Numbered from the stretch's first letter, positions 24,300-36,634 are shown. The stretch is 64,000 bases of DNA from Dicaeum eximium (GCA_013396995.1 VWZP01002206.1:57542-121541), one strand, 5' to 3'. The notes: generated by a model not told the origin, from the letters alone. A program made the numbers and translations.

Positions 24300-25369
24300 A
24301 CTGAAAAAAAATCAACTTTCTAGTCAGCAAAAATGGGCATGTGGCTTTTAGGCTGCAGTCCTGTGGGCCCCCATTTCATGTGTTCTCACTCTAATGAAAA
24401 GGAGGGTTCCTTACAAGTGTAGGTATGGTAGAGGGGGAGAAAAAAAAAAAAGTGTGGCTAGTTGTTGGCAGCAGCTACTGTTTGCAAAGGGATGTCATCA
24501 CCTTCAAAATTTGTTGTTTATAAGAAGGCTTTTTTACCTCCCAGTGCTGAAAGTAGCATTTAAAATAAGCAATCCTGAGAAAAGATCATCAGAGTTCTTA
24601 TATTTTTCCCTGGCTATTTTTTTGAAGATACTGATACAAGTACATTCAAAGAGTTTTTCCCTATTTTATATAGATTTTTCATGTAGCTGTAGTAGGGAAC
24701 AAAGGTTTCATGTTGGAAAAAAATATTGTTTGTAAATTCTTGGGGGGGGAAACTCTGGCAGCAAGATTTGAAATTAATTTCCAAGTCCTGTAAATTTTAA
24801 TTGATTTAAAAATCTGATTGGCCTTTTATTTTATTATCTTGTCCAGATACTGTCATGCAGTATAAACAATAAAATTAAACCGTTATATTCTTTATGTGTT
24901 TTTTATCAATAATTGAAATGAATTCTTGATGTGGAAATTCTTGAAGGGATTAGTTCACCATAGCTTAGATGTGGTGCCGTGGTGTGTTATTTACTGATTC
25001 TGGTTGGGGGGTTTGTTCTCTTTTTGTTCTCTCTAGGATATTTTTGTCTGCATTTATTAGTACAATACTGAAATCAGTGCAGCAGCCAGTTTTCTCTTGC
25101 AGAAGACTGCTGTGGACAAAAAGGAAGATGCACACACCTAGAAGCTTCCTTTGTGGCTATAAAATAAGTGAATTCATGGTGGCAGTGATGTTGCCCAGAG
25201 AGTTCTGTGTGGCCCAGGGCGAGCTGAGCAGAGGAAATCAAGGGATGGCCCAGCATTGCATCTGCACCCAAGGGAGACGTGCAACAGCAGAATTCCGGAT
25301 TTACACGGATTTATGGGTGTAATAAAAGTGCATCTGCCTTGACTCTTGGGAATGGTGCTGTACAGGGCC
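24300..25369. other. Unique non-coding DNA
   Basis: This interval includes an A12 run near 24440 and an AT-rich, TAAT-containing stretch at about 24760-24960 that could be regulatory. No exon or dispersed repeat was recognised. Confidence 0.5.
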
Positions 25370-25455
25370 AGGAGTTGGCCTCGAGGATCTTTGTGGGTCC
25401 CTTCCAACTGGGAATATTCTGCGATCCCTGTGGGTCCCTTCCAGCTCAGCACATC
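25370..25455 (+). repeat. CR1 LINE 3' tail with a 37-bp internal duplication
   Basis: A sense-orientation CR1 terminus is recognisable: CTCGAGGATCTTTGTGGGTC, CCTTCCAACTGGGAATATTC, TGCGATC. The word GTGGGTCCCTTCCA occurs at 25393 and again at 25430, showing that the tail was tandemly duplicated with a 37-bp step. Confidence 0.85.
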
Positions 25456-25740
25456 CCGTGGCTCTCACTGTGCCTTCCTTGGCATCTGCCCCGGGGCTGG
25501 TGACAGCCCGGGTACCCCTGCGGAGGGGAACAGCCCAGACCGAACATGCCCAGCGCTGTCCCAGCCTCGCATCCTCTGGGAGCTCCGGGGCGCTTGCCAC
25601 GGTCCTTTCCCAGCCCTGCCGAAGTTCTCCCAGCCCGCGGGAGCCGGGGCAGGCGATGCCGAGGGTGCTGCAGGGGTGGCTGGGGCTGGGACAGCCCGGT
25701 GGGGCTCGGCGGGGCAGGCGGGGTTTGCGGGGTTTGCGGC

Positions 25741-25827
25741 CAGCCCAGCCCAGCCCAGCTCAGCCCAGCCCAGCCCAGCCCATCCCAGCCCAGCCCATCC
25801 CAGCCCAGCCATCCCAACCCAGCCCAC
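25741..25827. repeat. (CAGCC/CAGCCCAGCC) GC-rich tandem repeat
   Basis: Tandem CAGCC units, about 17 copies with CATCC and CAGCT variants, run nearly to the assembly gap. Frames through it encode Pro/Ser/Gln/Ala or Gly/Trp/Leu repeats only. Repeats of this type commonly break assemblies, which explains the adjacent N run. Confidence 0.95.
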
Positions 25828-25881
25828 CAGGGATCCCGAGCTTCCATGGGTGATCCCATCATTCCATGGGTGATTCCCATT

Positions 25882-25944
25882 NNNNNNNNNNNNNNNNNNN
25901 NNNNNNNNNNNNNNNNNNNNNNNNNNNNNNNNNNNNNNNNNNNN
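25882..25944. other. Assembly gap (63 Ns)
   Basis: Unknown bases were inserted by the assembler; the true length is not necessarily 63. The gap follows duplicated words (CCATGGGTGAT... twice at about 25844 and 25864), which suggests that a further tandem repeat starts there. Any frame spanning the Ns is meaningless. Confidence 1.
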
Positions 25945-26085
25945 GGGTTTGCTGTCGCTGCAGCTCGCAGAGCATATGGTGTGTGAGAAGCGCCGGCACA
26001 TCGCGGTGTAGCGGGGTGAGACACTTAGAGCATCGCTTAACTCCTTCCTTCCCGGCCGGATTTCCATCCCCCAGCACCGGTGCAA

Positions 26086-26439
26086 ACACAGGGTTCATTC
26101 ACCCCCACCCGTGTTGTGCTTGGGTTTCTGTGTTGCAGCTTTCCCCCGTTTTCCCTGCGTGGTTAGGTTTTCGTTTGGATTTTTTTGTTGTTGTGGTTTG
26201 GGTTTTGTTGTTTGTTTTGCTGTCTGTTGTTTTATTATTTTTTTTTCTCCCAGAGAAAGGCAGAGGCGAAATACTTGGTATAACCTGTAGTTGTTGGATA
26301 TGTGGCCTTTTGGGAATGACATCAGTTTGGGAATGACATCAGTTTGTCTTTGCTAAGCTTTTGCCCAAATTTGAAATACAAACCTCTCAAATGATAAATT
26401 ACAAGCCAGACTGACCCTTCTCCATCCATGTGAGGATTT
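26086..26439. repeat. T/G-rich low-complexity tract and a 17-bp tandem duplication
   Basis: Bases 26161-26247 are nearly all T and G (TTGTTGTTGTGG-type words). At 26312-26345 the 17-bp unit GGGAATGACATCAGTTT is perfectly duplicated; each copy carries TGACATCA, one base from a CRE/ATF site. Confidence 0.85.
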
Positions 26440-26800
26440 TTTTACCCTGCTACCTGCACTGTCTGGGTTTGAGCACTATTTTAATCACCTTTACTTTCCC
26501 TGCACGTCACAGAGTTTAACTTTTTTTATTCTCAACGATACTTCACCAAGCATAAATATTTCATTCTATATTTGCATGCCTGCCTTACCACTGGACTGCT
26601 ATATTTAATAAATAAAAAGACAGGAAAATAGTTGCTACAGTTGCTTGTTACACAAAACTCAAATACTAATGATTAATGTAAATACTTGGTCTTTTCAAGT
26701 TTAAAAAAAATCACCAGGACAGTGTTGTTTACATGAAAATGGTTAAAGTAAAGCCTGTTTTTATGAACATAAAATGGCCAATAATCTCACAATAAAGAGG
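26440..26800. promoter_or_regulatory. Candidate conserved non-coding element
   Basis: This unique AT-rich block has balanced strands and many homeodomain- and forkhead-like words (TTTAATCACC, GATTAATGTAAATA, TGTTTACAT, AATAAATAAA). It stands out from the flanking T/G-rich repeats. Function is inferred from composition only. Confidence 0.3.
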
Positions 26801-28398
26801 TTTTTTTTTAAAATAGTCAATAGGTATGTTTATGAACACTTACATTGGGTTTTTTTTATAAGTCACTTCTTAGTGTCTCCCACCCTACAAAGACATCAGC
26901 AATCAACAACTTCAAGGAATAATCTTGTTTTTGTTTTTATGTAAGCATTAAAACCTTCACAATAACACTTGGTTTGTTTTGAAAAGCAAGTCCTAGAGTA
27001 GATCCAGGGCTTTGCTTTTTTGATGCTGGGTTTCAGGTTAGAACAGACCTTCAAATTAAGGATAAGCGGGTCTATAATTGTGTGGAAATGCTGCAGTGAG
27101 TGTCCATGAGTCTTGTTGAGGTACAGCTATCACAGCAATTAGAGGCCATGGTTTAATCTTGTCTTTTGACCTCCCTGCCACAACCATCTTGGTCTAATTT
27201 TCAAATATCCGACAACTTCTTGTCACCTTGTTTCAGTTTCATCTCTGCAAACCTGTGTTCCTGTTTGTAATCCCAAGATAAATTATCAGATCCCAGAACT
27301 CCTGGGACCTGTGGGCTTTTCCCATCCAAACCTGGGTCAGGGGATCCTCCTGCTGCTTCTTTCCTTTCCTCTGGAAACAGGACAGCCCTTTCCCAGTGGT
27401 GATTCTTCCTGGTGTTTTCCCAACAGGAGCAGGGCAACAGGCTGCTCTGGAGCTCCTCTGTCCCACATCTCTGGCTTTACAGGGCTTTTGGAAAACACAG
27501 CCTGTCTAAAAATAGTTCTTCTTTCATCCCATTAGTGGTACCGGTTTGGTAGTTGGTGGTTTTTGGTTTTTGTATTTTTTTTTTGAACTGCTGAAGAAAA
27601 AGATACTGCTGCCAACTGGAGATGGGTGAGGTGGGTATTCAGTGTCTGTAAAGTTCCCTTCCTTCCCCAGACCTTCCTTTCAAAGGAGCTGGAGCATTGC
27701 TGGAGTCTGCAGCTCATTCTTAAGGATGAATTTACCCGGGCCTGGAGAGCAGTTCCTGTGAGGTGACTCCACGTGGCTGTTCCAGCTCAGCTCCGGCCAG
27801 GGCTCGAGTGGGAATCCCCAGCTGAGGTTATGGGACAGGGACAGGGATGGCACCAGGGGGTGTAAGGGGTGGCTGCTCCCTTATCCTGGTCTAACCCTGC
27901 TTGAAAAACCCTTCCCTGGGCACAGCCAGGTTTGTGGCCCTTGGCACAGCCTCACTAGAGTTTTGTCAGGTGGGAAAAACTAAAGCTTGCTTAGAGAACT
28001 AAAAATTACTGTAAGAAGTTATACCAGGTACTGTCTAATGCTCCACATGTTTGTGGTTTTGGTGTGATCTTTGTTTGGTGGAGACCCTTTAGAGACCCTT
28101 TAGCCTCTGCTCCTCCTGTGGGTGATGCCAGGACGGAGGAGCCGTGGTTTGGGCAGGTGCCACGTGTGCCTGCCCTTCCTCCCTTCCCCTGCTCCCACTG
28201 TCAGCGTTGTCATTCAAGTGATAATCCTGCCTCATTTTCACTGACTAATAGTGGTGATTAACCTTTTCAATTTTGACATTATAGATAATAAATCAAGTGT
28301 ATTGGCATCGCGTCTGCAGTGGTGCAAGTTTCTAAAGGATAACAAAACGGGGGATCAGAGCACAGCACAGGCACTGCCTGCTGCCCATCGTGGAAGCG
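26801..28398. other. Unique non-coding DNA
   Basis: No dispersed repeat was recognised. A short G/T-rich tract lies at 27541-27588, and a small duplication of GAGACCCTTTAG occurs near 28081-28104. Frames here have no domain. Confidence 0.5.
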
Positions 28399-28948
28399 TT
28401 TAAGGTTGCAAAAAACCTCTCATGTCATCAAGTCCAGCTGTCAACCCAGCACCACCACCAGGTTCACCACTAAACCATGTCCTAGTGCCACATCCATGCG
28501 TTTTTCCAGCACTTCCAGGGATGGTGACCTCTCCCCTTCCCTGGGCAGCCTGTTCCAATGCTTTGCAACCTTTTCTGGGAAAACGTGTTTCTAATATCCA
28601 GTCTAAAGTTCTTCTGGTGCAACTTGGAGCTGTTCCCTCTCCTCCTGTCCCTGTCCCCTGGGAGCAGAGCCCGACCCCCCTGGCTGTCCCCTCCTGTCAG
28701 GAGCTGTGCAGAGCCACAAGGGCCCCCCTGAGCCTCCTTTGCTCCAGGCTGAGCCCCTTTCCAGCTCCCTCAGCCCCTCCTGGGGCTCCAGCCCCATCCC
28801 CAGCTCTGTTCCCTTCCCTGGATATGCTCCAGCCCCTCAATGTCCTTCTTGTCCTGAGGGGCCCAGAACTGCCCCCAGGACTGGAGGTTCCTCAGCAGTG
28901 CCCAGCACAGGGAAATGATCATTTCCCAAGTCCTGCTGGCCACACCAT
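28399..28948 (-). repeat. CR1 LINE 3' fragment, the longest in the window
   Basis: About 550 bp of antisense CR1: it opens with the 3'-end words (AAAACCTCT, CATCAAGTCCAGCTGTCAAC), passes through GGGCAGCCTGTTCCAATG and CAGAGCCCGACCCCCCTGGC, and ends in GGCCCAGAACTGCCCCCAGG and TCCTGCTGGCCACACC. The poly-terminal 8-mers are lost. The apparent 199-codon + strand frame is antisense CR1, not a gene. No intact reverse-transcriptase frame remains. Confidence 0.93.
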
Positions 28949-31639
28949 TTCCTGTAAATTGGCACTACTTGCTGTGCAGTTGGGGGAATTTCAGACATGT
29001 GTGTCCATGTGCTGCATGTAAGCCTGGAGTCCCTGTGCAGGGACACTTTGGTGATCTGTTTATAGCGTTGGACGTGGATATTTTCAGATCTTCTTTCTCT
29101 CCCCCCCTGCTTTCAGTCTGTGGAAGGAGCAAATCCAGAGAAATGAGTGAGGGTGGCAGTGTTGATAGAGGGAAGAGAAATCCAGTTTTGCCTTCTCCCC
29201 TCTGTGGCTGTGCCAGATGGGACACCAGGCCTGGCACGTGGTGGCTTTCTATTCCTGGTGCCATTCAGGGGTGACAGTGCTGGGACAGTCCATTCCCAGG
29301 GCTGTCCCTCTGTATCCACGAGCTCTCCTGACACATAGATCCACGAGGATCATCAGAAGCAGCCATGGTCTGTTAAACATTTTGCTTTGTGGCATTGCCA
29401 CCGGGTCATGGACAGAAAGGTGTGACCACGCAGAGGGGCAGCGAGGAGCACAGGCTGTAGTGGCAGGCTGGGTGCAGGCATCTCTCTGTCCCTTTGTGTC
29501 CTTTCCTGCTTCCCAGCACATCCCTGCTGCTGCTGGGGATCCTGCCCAGACTGTCACGTGTGCCAGGTGTTGTTTGCTCAGGTTTAATTTGCCGTGGTGC
29601 ATCGGAGTGCCGGCAGTCACATGATAGCTGGGGGCCTCACTGTGGCTTCGTTCTTGGAGATATTGTTAATTAAATTTTTTATGAAGGAGCTGAGGCACAC
29701 CAGCAGCGATCTCCTTTCAAGCAGAAATGTAGCAGGCAGTTCCCAAAGAGACCTCATCTGCTCTCTTCTCTATGAAAATCAATTAGTGTTATGAATGTGT
29801 GATAGCTTCTTAAAAATCTGTCGTGTTGGAGAAGTCTTTGCACCTTAGAACGGCAGAGGGAAGGATGTGGCCTCTTGCTCCTCCTTCCTTCCCTGCTCCC
29901 TCCCCTGCTCTGGCTGCTGAGCATGGCTGTGGGCATCCACCTGAACTTTCTTTTTGTTCAAATGCTTCAAGTTTTTCTGAATTCCCATTTAAGAAAAAGA
30001 CAAGCGTAGAGTTGTTTGGCTTCATAAGGGTGATATGTAAATGAAGACATCCATGCCTTGGTACCTCTTACTTCATCAGCATCCCCAGGCAGGGGTTTGC
30101 TGAGGCAAATTCTTGTTTCATGTTTTCTAAGAAGTGCTTTTTATTTAGTGAGTGACCCGTGGTACAAGCTCTAGATGTGGCATCACTGACTTTGTCATGG
30201 GGCAGCCATTTGTGCTTCTACTTAAATGCTGTTTTAATTCTCTCTCTGCAGTGTAAACACCATCTCTTTGTTGACTGTTGTGTTTGTTTTTTGAACTTCC
30301 TATCCAGGCTTAATCACTGATTTTATTTTCCCCCACACCTATCCAAGCAGAGCTACACACTAAAGAAGAAAAATATCATACTTACATGCTAAAATGCTTA
30401 ATAGCTATGTAGCAGTTATAGACAAAAGATCATTTTCTCAGCATGACAGTGTTACTGGAGTAAATGACTTCAACCAAATGAAAAAGGTGGTGTTTGCAGT
30501 ATATATTTTTGCCTAAGCCTTTATTTTCTGTTGTGGTTTATACAATGTTTGACATCTAGAATATGCTTTCAGGAAATTTTTCTAAACAAATTGTGGTGTA
30601 AGAAAAGAAAATGAGGGATTAATCCATGAAAATATAAAAGTTGCTTTTGAAACCACCTTCCCAAAACCACACAAATCGGAGAGCAGCAATTTGCCTTTTT
30701 ACCTGGGATGCTGAAGTGTTGCCACTGCTGTTCCACCTTCCTGTCACTCCTTTGTTCCCTCTGTCACAGAAGTGACTTTCACCCATGCAAAATGTACGAT
30801 TGCACGGGCTTTGACCTTTACAAACTGCGCTGTTGCTTCCTCCCCATCAGTCCTTGTAGGAATAGCACAGATTTCCTGCTTTGGCTCTCCTGGTTCACAT
30901 CTCGGAAACGAGGCAGGCAAGCCCATCCTTCTGCCTCCACACACGCACACAGAGACGTCCCAGATAAACATTCCTAGGCCTGCATTTACCTTGGGGAGAG
31001 ACAGGGAGGAGCAAATGAGTTTGGAGTTCACCCTTTGCAGGGTTGATCCATCCCAGGCGTGCAGCCCAGGGATCCGGACTCGCTCCGGGGGCGGGCGCTT
31101 CCCCAGCAGGCTCTGACAGTGTCCTTGTCCCAGCTCTGAGAGAGCTCCTGGGGCTGTGGGAACTCAGGGATTTGTAAAGGGAAAAAGGAGCATCCCGAGA
31201 TGGAGAGAAGTGGGTGTTGGGTTGTTCTAGGGCAGCCAGGAGCGGTGTGGGGAGGGAGAAGCTGGGATCGCTGGCTGTCATCCCTCTTGCTCCTCTCCTT
31301 GTCTTTACTCCAGAGATTTTTGTCTTTTCCTCTGCCTTGTCCCTCATTGTCATAATTTTTCCAAGTTACTTACCTTCGAGCTATGCATGTCCATAAGGTC
31401 CTATGGAGGGGTCTTCTTTCAGGCCTCCCTGGAGGTGCTGTTCCCGTTTGCTAAACACCTTTTCCTCTCCTAATACCTCATAGGCTCCAAGCTACTCTGA
31501 CAAGGACTTCAGACTCCTTTTTGCACATGTACACCTGGCACTGTGAGGTCCTGCTCTTTAGACATTGCTACAGATATGTGGTGACATTTTATCTATGTCA
31601 GGTTATATTATCTCTTTTTCCTCCCTTTCCTTAGAATTT
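28949..31639. other. Unique non-coding DNA
   Basis: No exon, RNA gene or dispersed repeat could be supported. Frames of 100-150 codons (for example minus strand 30895-31353) lie in GC-richer patches and show no domain. Confidence 0.5.
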
Positions 31640-31815
31640 TGGAGGTGTCTGAAACGTCTCAACACCTTGCAGCAGGTGACAGGGTTCCCACCACTTAGCC
31701 TTTCCTTACAGATCCTCATCTGCAAAACAGAGGTAAATAATTCAGGCATAAGTTAAAGCAATATCATGAGGATAAATTGTTATTGAAAGTGTTTTAGCTG
31801 CTTGGGATCTTTCTG
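31640..31815 (+). repeat. Possible ancient MIR/CORE-SINE remnant
   Basis: The words GATCCTCATCTGCAAAACAG and, about 55 bp later, ATGAGGATAAATTG match the order found in the central and 3' parts of MIR-like SINEs (a CCTCATCTGTAAAATGG-like core, then a GAGGATTAAAT-like word). The copy is highly diverged. Confidence 0.38.
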
Positions 31816-33284
31816 TTCCCAAAGTTCCAGGAGAACTGTTCTGGATGTGTGCATTTTGTGATTCATTTAGCAGGCACTTCCAAGCATGTGCATGCAGCAT
31901 GAGCTGCTGCAGTGAGCCAGAGCCTGAGGAGGCAAGCTTGGGATGGCTGTTTTATCTCCAGGTGATGGACAAGATCTCTGCTTCCTTTGTGTTTTCTGTG
32001 CTTGGGAATGTGTCAGCTCCCGGTGTGAGCGGAGCCATCAGCTCTGCACCAGCCAGAAAAAAGCCAAATATAAGCAGCTGAATTTCAAGGCTGGAAGGTA
32101 GTTTCCAAAGGAATTTTTTGTGGGAATGATAATTTCCTGGTTTTTACAAATATCGTTGTGCTCTGGATTTCATTCTGGAGCCCACCCTGGGCCTGGATCT
32201 TCTGGGTTCAGCCAAGGCTTTCTGCTGCTTCATTGCCTGAGCATCACCCTCTGCAGTGCTGTTCTCCAGTGGCCCTGGCACTGTACTGGATGTACCTACT
32301 GCTGGTGGTTTGGAGTTCTTAAGATGTGACTTTTCAGTGTACAAACCAAACTGGCAGAGACAGATCTCATTTTCAACTCTTGCATAGTTTTTAAACATTT
32401 ACATTGAAGTCAAGTATTAATGATCCAGTGGCTGTTCCACACCAGGGTATAAAGCATTTCAAAGTCCTGCAGGCTGCTGAATTTTGTATGGAGGCAGGTT
32501 GAGAGATCTTTAATTGAGCTCCCAGGAAAATCAGGAGAGCGTGGTGTGGCTTTCGGAGTGGCTTTTCGTTCTGAGCTTTGTGTCTGGGAAATGCAAACAC
32601 TCTCAGCACCCTCATCTCCCTGGCACTGTAGTTACTACAGGACATGACTTAATGAGTAGGCAAAGAAAGGTGTTTGCAAAGCCTGATGTGATATTTAGTT
32701 TTACCTTTTCCTGAGGTTTGCCTTTAACTGTATTTATTTTTGTGTGGAGGAAATAGTCATGTCAAAATATGCAAGACGTGCTGGTGCTCTGCAGGCTCCT
32801 GCCCCAGCAGTGATGCGTGGCTGTGTCACCCTGTTCCTGTGATCAGCTGCCTGGATGATGATCAAACACACCCTTTTCCTTATGCATCATTTGAGGTTTT
32901 TGGAGTTACCATGTACCTGCAGGCTCTGAGGTGCTCCTGGGAGCAGAAGGTGTGGGGTGTCTTGCAGTGTGTGGTCAGCAGCCTGTGCTCTGGGATTCAT
33001 TTATCACCAGCTCAGATCTGCTGCATTTACCTCGTTCAGGAGTTGCTGACATGGGGCCTCCGTTGTTCAGTCTGCTTTGTGTCTTGCTGATGCCAGACAC
33101 GTTTTGGTAATTTAGTGATATAATGGTATTTCAACTCCTTTATCCCTAAAAACCAAACAAAAGCCTTCTTACCCAAAAAGCCCTTCAACACCTACATTAA
33201 AAGAAGATGTTTTGCAAATAGGATCTCTTGGAAATCCCTTGGTTCTACCGTTTATATTGTAATGGTTTAAACAACTAAGTATGT
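31816..33284. other. Unique non-coding DNA
   Basis: Nothing recognisable apart from scattered G+T-rich stretches. Frames of up to 116 codons have no domain. Confidence 0.5.
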
Positions 33285-33575
33285 CATAGAATCACAGAAT
33301 ATCCTGGGTTGGAAGGGACCCACCAGGATCACCCAGTCCAAGCCCTGTCCCTGCACAGACCTCCCAACAACCCCACTGTGTCCATCCCTGGCAGCATTAT
33401 CCAAACACTCCTGGAGCTCTGGCAGCCTTGGGGCTGGGACCATTCCCTGGGGAGCCTGGGCAGTGCCAGCACCCTCTGGGGAAGAACCTTTCCTGATATC
33501 CATCCTAAACTTCCCCTAACACAACTGCAGCCATTTATTTGGGTGCTATCATGGGTAACCGGAGAGAAGAGAGAC
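33285..33575 (-). repeat. CR1 LINE 3' fragment
   Basis: Antisense CR1 with its terminal 8-mer tail preserved (ATAGAATCACAGAATATCCT), then GGGTTGGAAGGGACCCACCA, ATCACCCAGTCCAAGCCC, CCCTGGCAGCATTATCCAAA and an ACCGGAGAGAAGAGA end. It is among the better-preserved copies and so possibly younger than its neighbours. Confidence 0.94.
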
Positions 33576-36394
33576 TTTTGTTGACTCTGTGTGTCCCTTC
33601 TGTTTGGGTGGCACTCTGTAAATGGTCAGTAATGTCACAGCCTGCTCACCAGGAATAATCCAGAGCATCCTCTGAAGTGTTGAGACACTCCTTGGATGTG
33701 TCTCCTCCCTGCACACCAGCCATCTTGTTTACAGAGCTCAGGTATTTCAGTACACGGGTGCAAATCCACATCTGCCCTGCCAACAGAACTTGTTCCTGGA
33801 TCAGACAGAGATTGACAAGACTTTTCCCGTTTGTTCTGCATCACTTGCTGCTTCCCATCAAACCAGCCAGCTGAAGGAGGCAGAGGTCCTGCAGGAAAAG
33901 GAGTATGTGATCTCTTAAAGAGTGAATAGCAGTGTGTGTACACAGGGGACAGCACTGCACTGCTCAAGTGGGCTCTGCTTAGATGCTGTCAGATGTGGAG
34001 TCTTTAAACTTGGGACTTATTTTACATGGAATTCTTCAGGGTTTTAGAAGAGGGAAAAAAAAAACCCCTGCTCTCTTGTGGAGTTCTGTGCTAGACAGCA
34101 AAAAAGCTGCTGTGTTTTAATAAGAAGCTGCTCCCTTTCTTCTTTGCCTCATAGAGTTTGCTCGTCTCGTGTTGGTTGAGCCGTAACTCTCTGGGGCACT
34201 TTTGCAAATACAGCCTCATTCCTGGGAATTATCCTGGGCTTCCTCTGTCCCCATCCTCTCACCTTCCTCTGCATCCCATGGGCACAGGGGATGGTGCCTG
34301 GCCCAGGGACTGACCCAGCTGGGCCCCAGACCACGAGGAGTCTGCAGGCAGGTCTGAGCCAGGTACTCACCTTGCTCTGCCTTGCAGGGTCTGGAAGGCA
34401 GAACCTGCTGTTCCATGCTGTGGAAAACCCAGACTTCCCAGCATAATTCGTGTAAATGTTCATGGAGTAGCTGGCTTTCACAAATGAGCCTACATCAGCA
34501 TTTCTGGCTAATGAAACCTTTCCCTCCTGCTCTCCACCACAGGCTCAGGGATTTTTTGAGCCTTTGGAGGAGCTTGGCTGCTCTGGCCTCAGCCCATCAT
34601 GAGTTCAGGGCAGCTTAGGTGATGGGGGAGCGATTTGGTGAATACTGCACATGTAAATCCCATCACTAGTCCCTGGATGCATGGGAGGATGGATTAAGAA
34701 ATGGAACCCTGCTGAAAATAGCTGTGGTGTGATGGAAGCTGCTCATTCTGCTGACACGCAGGATGCTTAAAAACAAAGGCTCGTCCCCCAAAGTTTCAAG
34801 CACTGCCATGTAATCTTTTCCTCACTGAATTGAAATGTTCCTGTGGTCTCTAATGGGAGTTGTGTGGCTCACTCCCCTGCACTGGGCTTTGAGGAGCAAG
34901 CAGGGGTTAATATTAAAGCAGAGCCTGCTGCTTTAGAAATGGGGGAAAGTTGATGCAAATTGCTGTGAATGCTAATTGTTTCTATTTGAAAATTCTTGTA
35001 GTGTTTTTCTGAAAACACTCCCATTAAGTAAGCATTAGGTGGATGGCTGAACTGCTTGCAGAAAATCTCCTCAGCCATGTGTGGAGGGGCACGGTTGCGT
35101 AAGAAGATGAAAAATGCATATGGAGCCTTCTGGTGTCTCATATACCCTTCCTTGGGAGCTTGGAGCTGTGCCTGTCACACAGAGAGCAGTGGACTTGAGG
35201 CACTTGGGTAAAAAAAGGGGAGGGAACAGGTTCCTAAAAATGAGTGTGTATCTGAAATCCTGGTGTGGGGAGAGAGCATCTGGAACAGAGCATGGTCAGA
35301 GAAATAACTCCTTTATATAGCAGACACAGGCAGGTATCTCTGAGCCTTCCCAGTGGCTGTGCTGCCAGTTTTGTAGCCATCACTGTGCCTTTTTGTGCAA
35401 CAAGGGCCTGATCCCATCCTATTAAAAAATGAGGATCTCTTCATTGACCGCAGCTATCCGAGGGTGCAGCCCAAAGGAATGAGCACAGCTCTGCCAGCTC
35501 TGGGGTCGCTCATCCAGCTGGGAAGGTGGCAGCAGCTCTGCCAGTCCCCCAGTGCTGGGCTGTAATTGGATCAGAAGTTGGGTGCCTTCAAATTAACTAC
35601 GAGCTGCCACAGCCTGTTCCTGCTTCTGGGCCCCTCTCTCCTTCCCTGCTCCGTGGGCTCAGGTGAATCTGGTAATTGGATTGCCAGGGAAGCAGGGTGG
35701 GTGCTCTGTGTCATGCTGCAAACCTTTCATCTGGATGGAGCCTTGGCAGCTGTGCTGAACACAGCAAAGGTAAGAGGGCAGCTGGCAGGGTTTGCTGTGG
35801 AGGAGTGGGAGGAAGGAGAACAGGGCTGGCTCTGTCCCCGTGCTCAGACTCGTGCCGGGGTCTGTGTGTTGTTCATCTGTGTTGGTGTGTGTTCACGTGT
35901 GTTCCTCTTTGCACATGTGTGTTCCTGTTTGCTGAGCTGTGTTCATGTGTGTTTGTGTCTGTTTGTGTCTCTGCACCTGCTCCTGCTCACCTGGCAGCAA
36001 AGGCCAGGGGCACTTTTCCTGCCAGACACAGCTTCCAGCAGTTTCCACGTTTAAGAGGCAGAGGCAGGTGATGCTGAGATGTAAAATGTAGATGTGAAGA
36101 AGGTACCAGACAGCAGGGACAGCTCAGGGCTGAGCTGCTGCCCTACCTGGTCTGGAGCTCTGGCAGAGGGTGTTTCAGCTCTGGCTGTGTTCACACCAGG
36201 AAAGCTGGCCAAGTGAGAGGGGGGTTGGAATGCCATGGTGTGTTTGCCTTCAGCTGTGTTGTCATTTAATGGTTATTTGGGTTTTTTCTCTGCTGCTTGA
36301 ATGTGGTGAAGGGAGATGTAGTGGATGTAGAGATGTAGTTATGATCCACCAAAGCCTCTCTGTCACTCCCCCTGCAGCAGGACATGGAGAGAAA
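33576..36394. other. Unique non-coding DNA with a TGTGTTC-type repeat
   Basis: Bases 35866-35978 form an imperfect TGTGTTC/TGTGTTTG low-complexity array. The 162-codon frame at 35566-36054 begins with TTG and owes its length to this array. No exon, RNA gene or dispersed element was recognised. Confidence 0.55.
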
Positions 36395-36634
36395 ATGAAA
36401 TGAAGGATTCATGAGCTGAGATAAGGTCCAGGAGTGATCACTCACCAAATACCATCACAAGCAAAACAGGCTTGAATTAGAGATATTCATTGAATTTATT
36501 ACTAACAAAGCCAAAGCAGGATAAAGAGAAGTGAAATGAGGCTTTCAAAACACCTGTCCCCCACCTCTCCCTTCTTCCCAGCTCTACCTCTTCCCTTCAG
36601 TGGTGCAGGGAGACAGGGAATGGGGGTCTTGTTC
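36395..36634 (-). mobile_element. Endogenous-retrovirus LTR-like fragment, antisense
   Basis: The order of words (CAAGCAAAACAGGCTTGA, TTGAATTTATTACTAACAAA, GCAGGATAAAGAGAAGTGAA, AAAACACCTGTCCCCCACCT, CCCTTCTTCCCAGCTC) matches what I recall of a widespread avian LTR repeat in antisense. On the minus strand an AATAAA signal lies at about 36496-36501. Exact ends cannot be set. The right end abuts a CR1 tail. No retroviral coding sequence is visible. Confidence 0.5.

Larger units (their letters stand above)
25480..26085. promoter_or_regulatory. Second CpG-rich patch, interrupted by the assembly gap
   Basis: CpG dinucleotides become frequent again (for example CCCGGGTACC, GCGGAGGGG, GCCCGCGGGAGCCGGGG, and GCGCCGGCACATCGCGG after the gap). 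The patch surrounds a GC-rich tandem repeat and the N run, so its true length is unknown. It may be an internal or alternative promoter CpG island, or just GC-rich repetitive DNA. No exon was recognised. Confidence 0.45.

Noticed and set aside
25446..26085. Frames of about 200 codons across the gap
   Set aside because: They run through unknown bases and CAGCC repeats, so the translation is meaningless.
28422..29021. 199-codon + strand frame
   Set aside because: It is antisense CR1 sequence.
35566..36054. 162-codon + strand frame
   Set aside because: It starts with TTG and is lengthened by a TGTGTTC-type low-complexity array.
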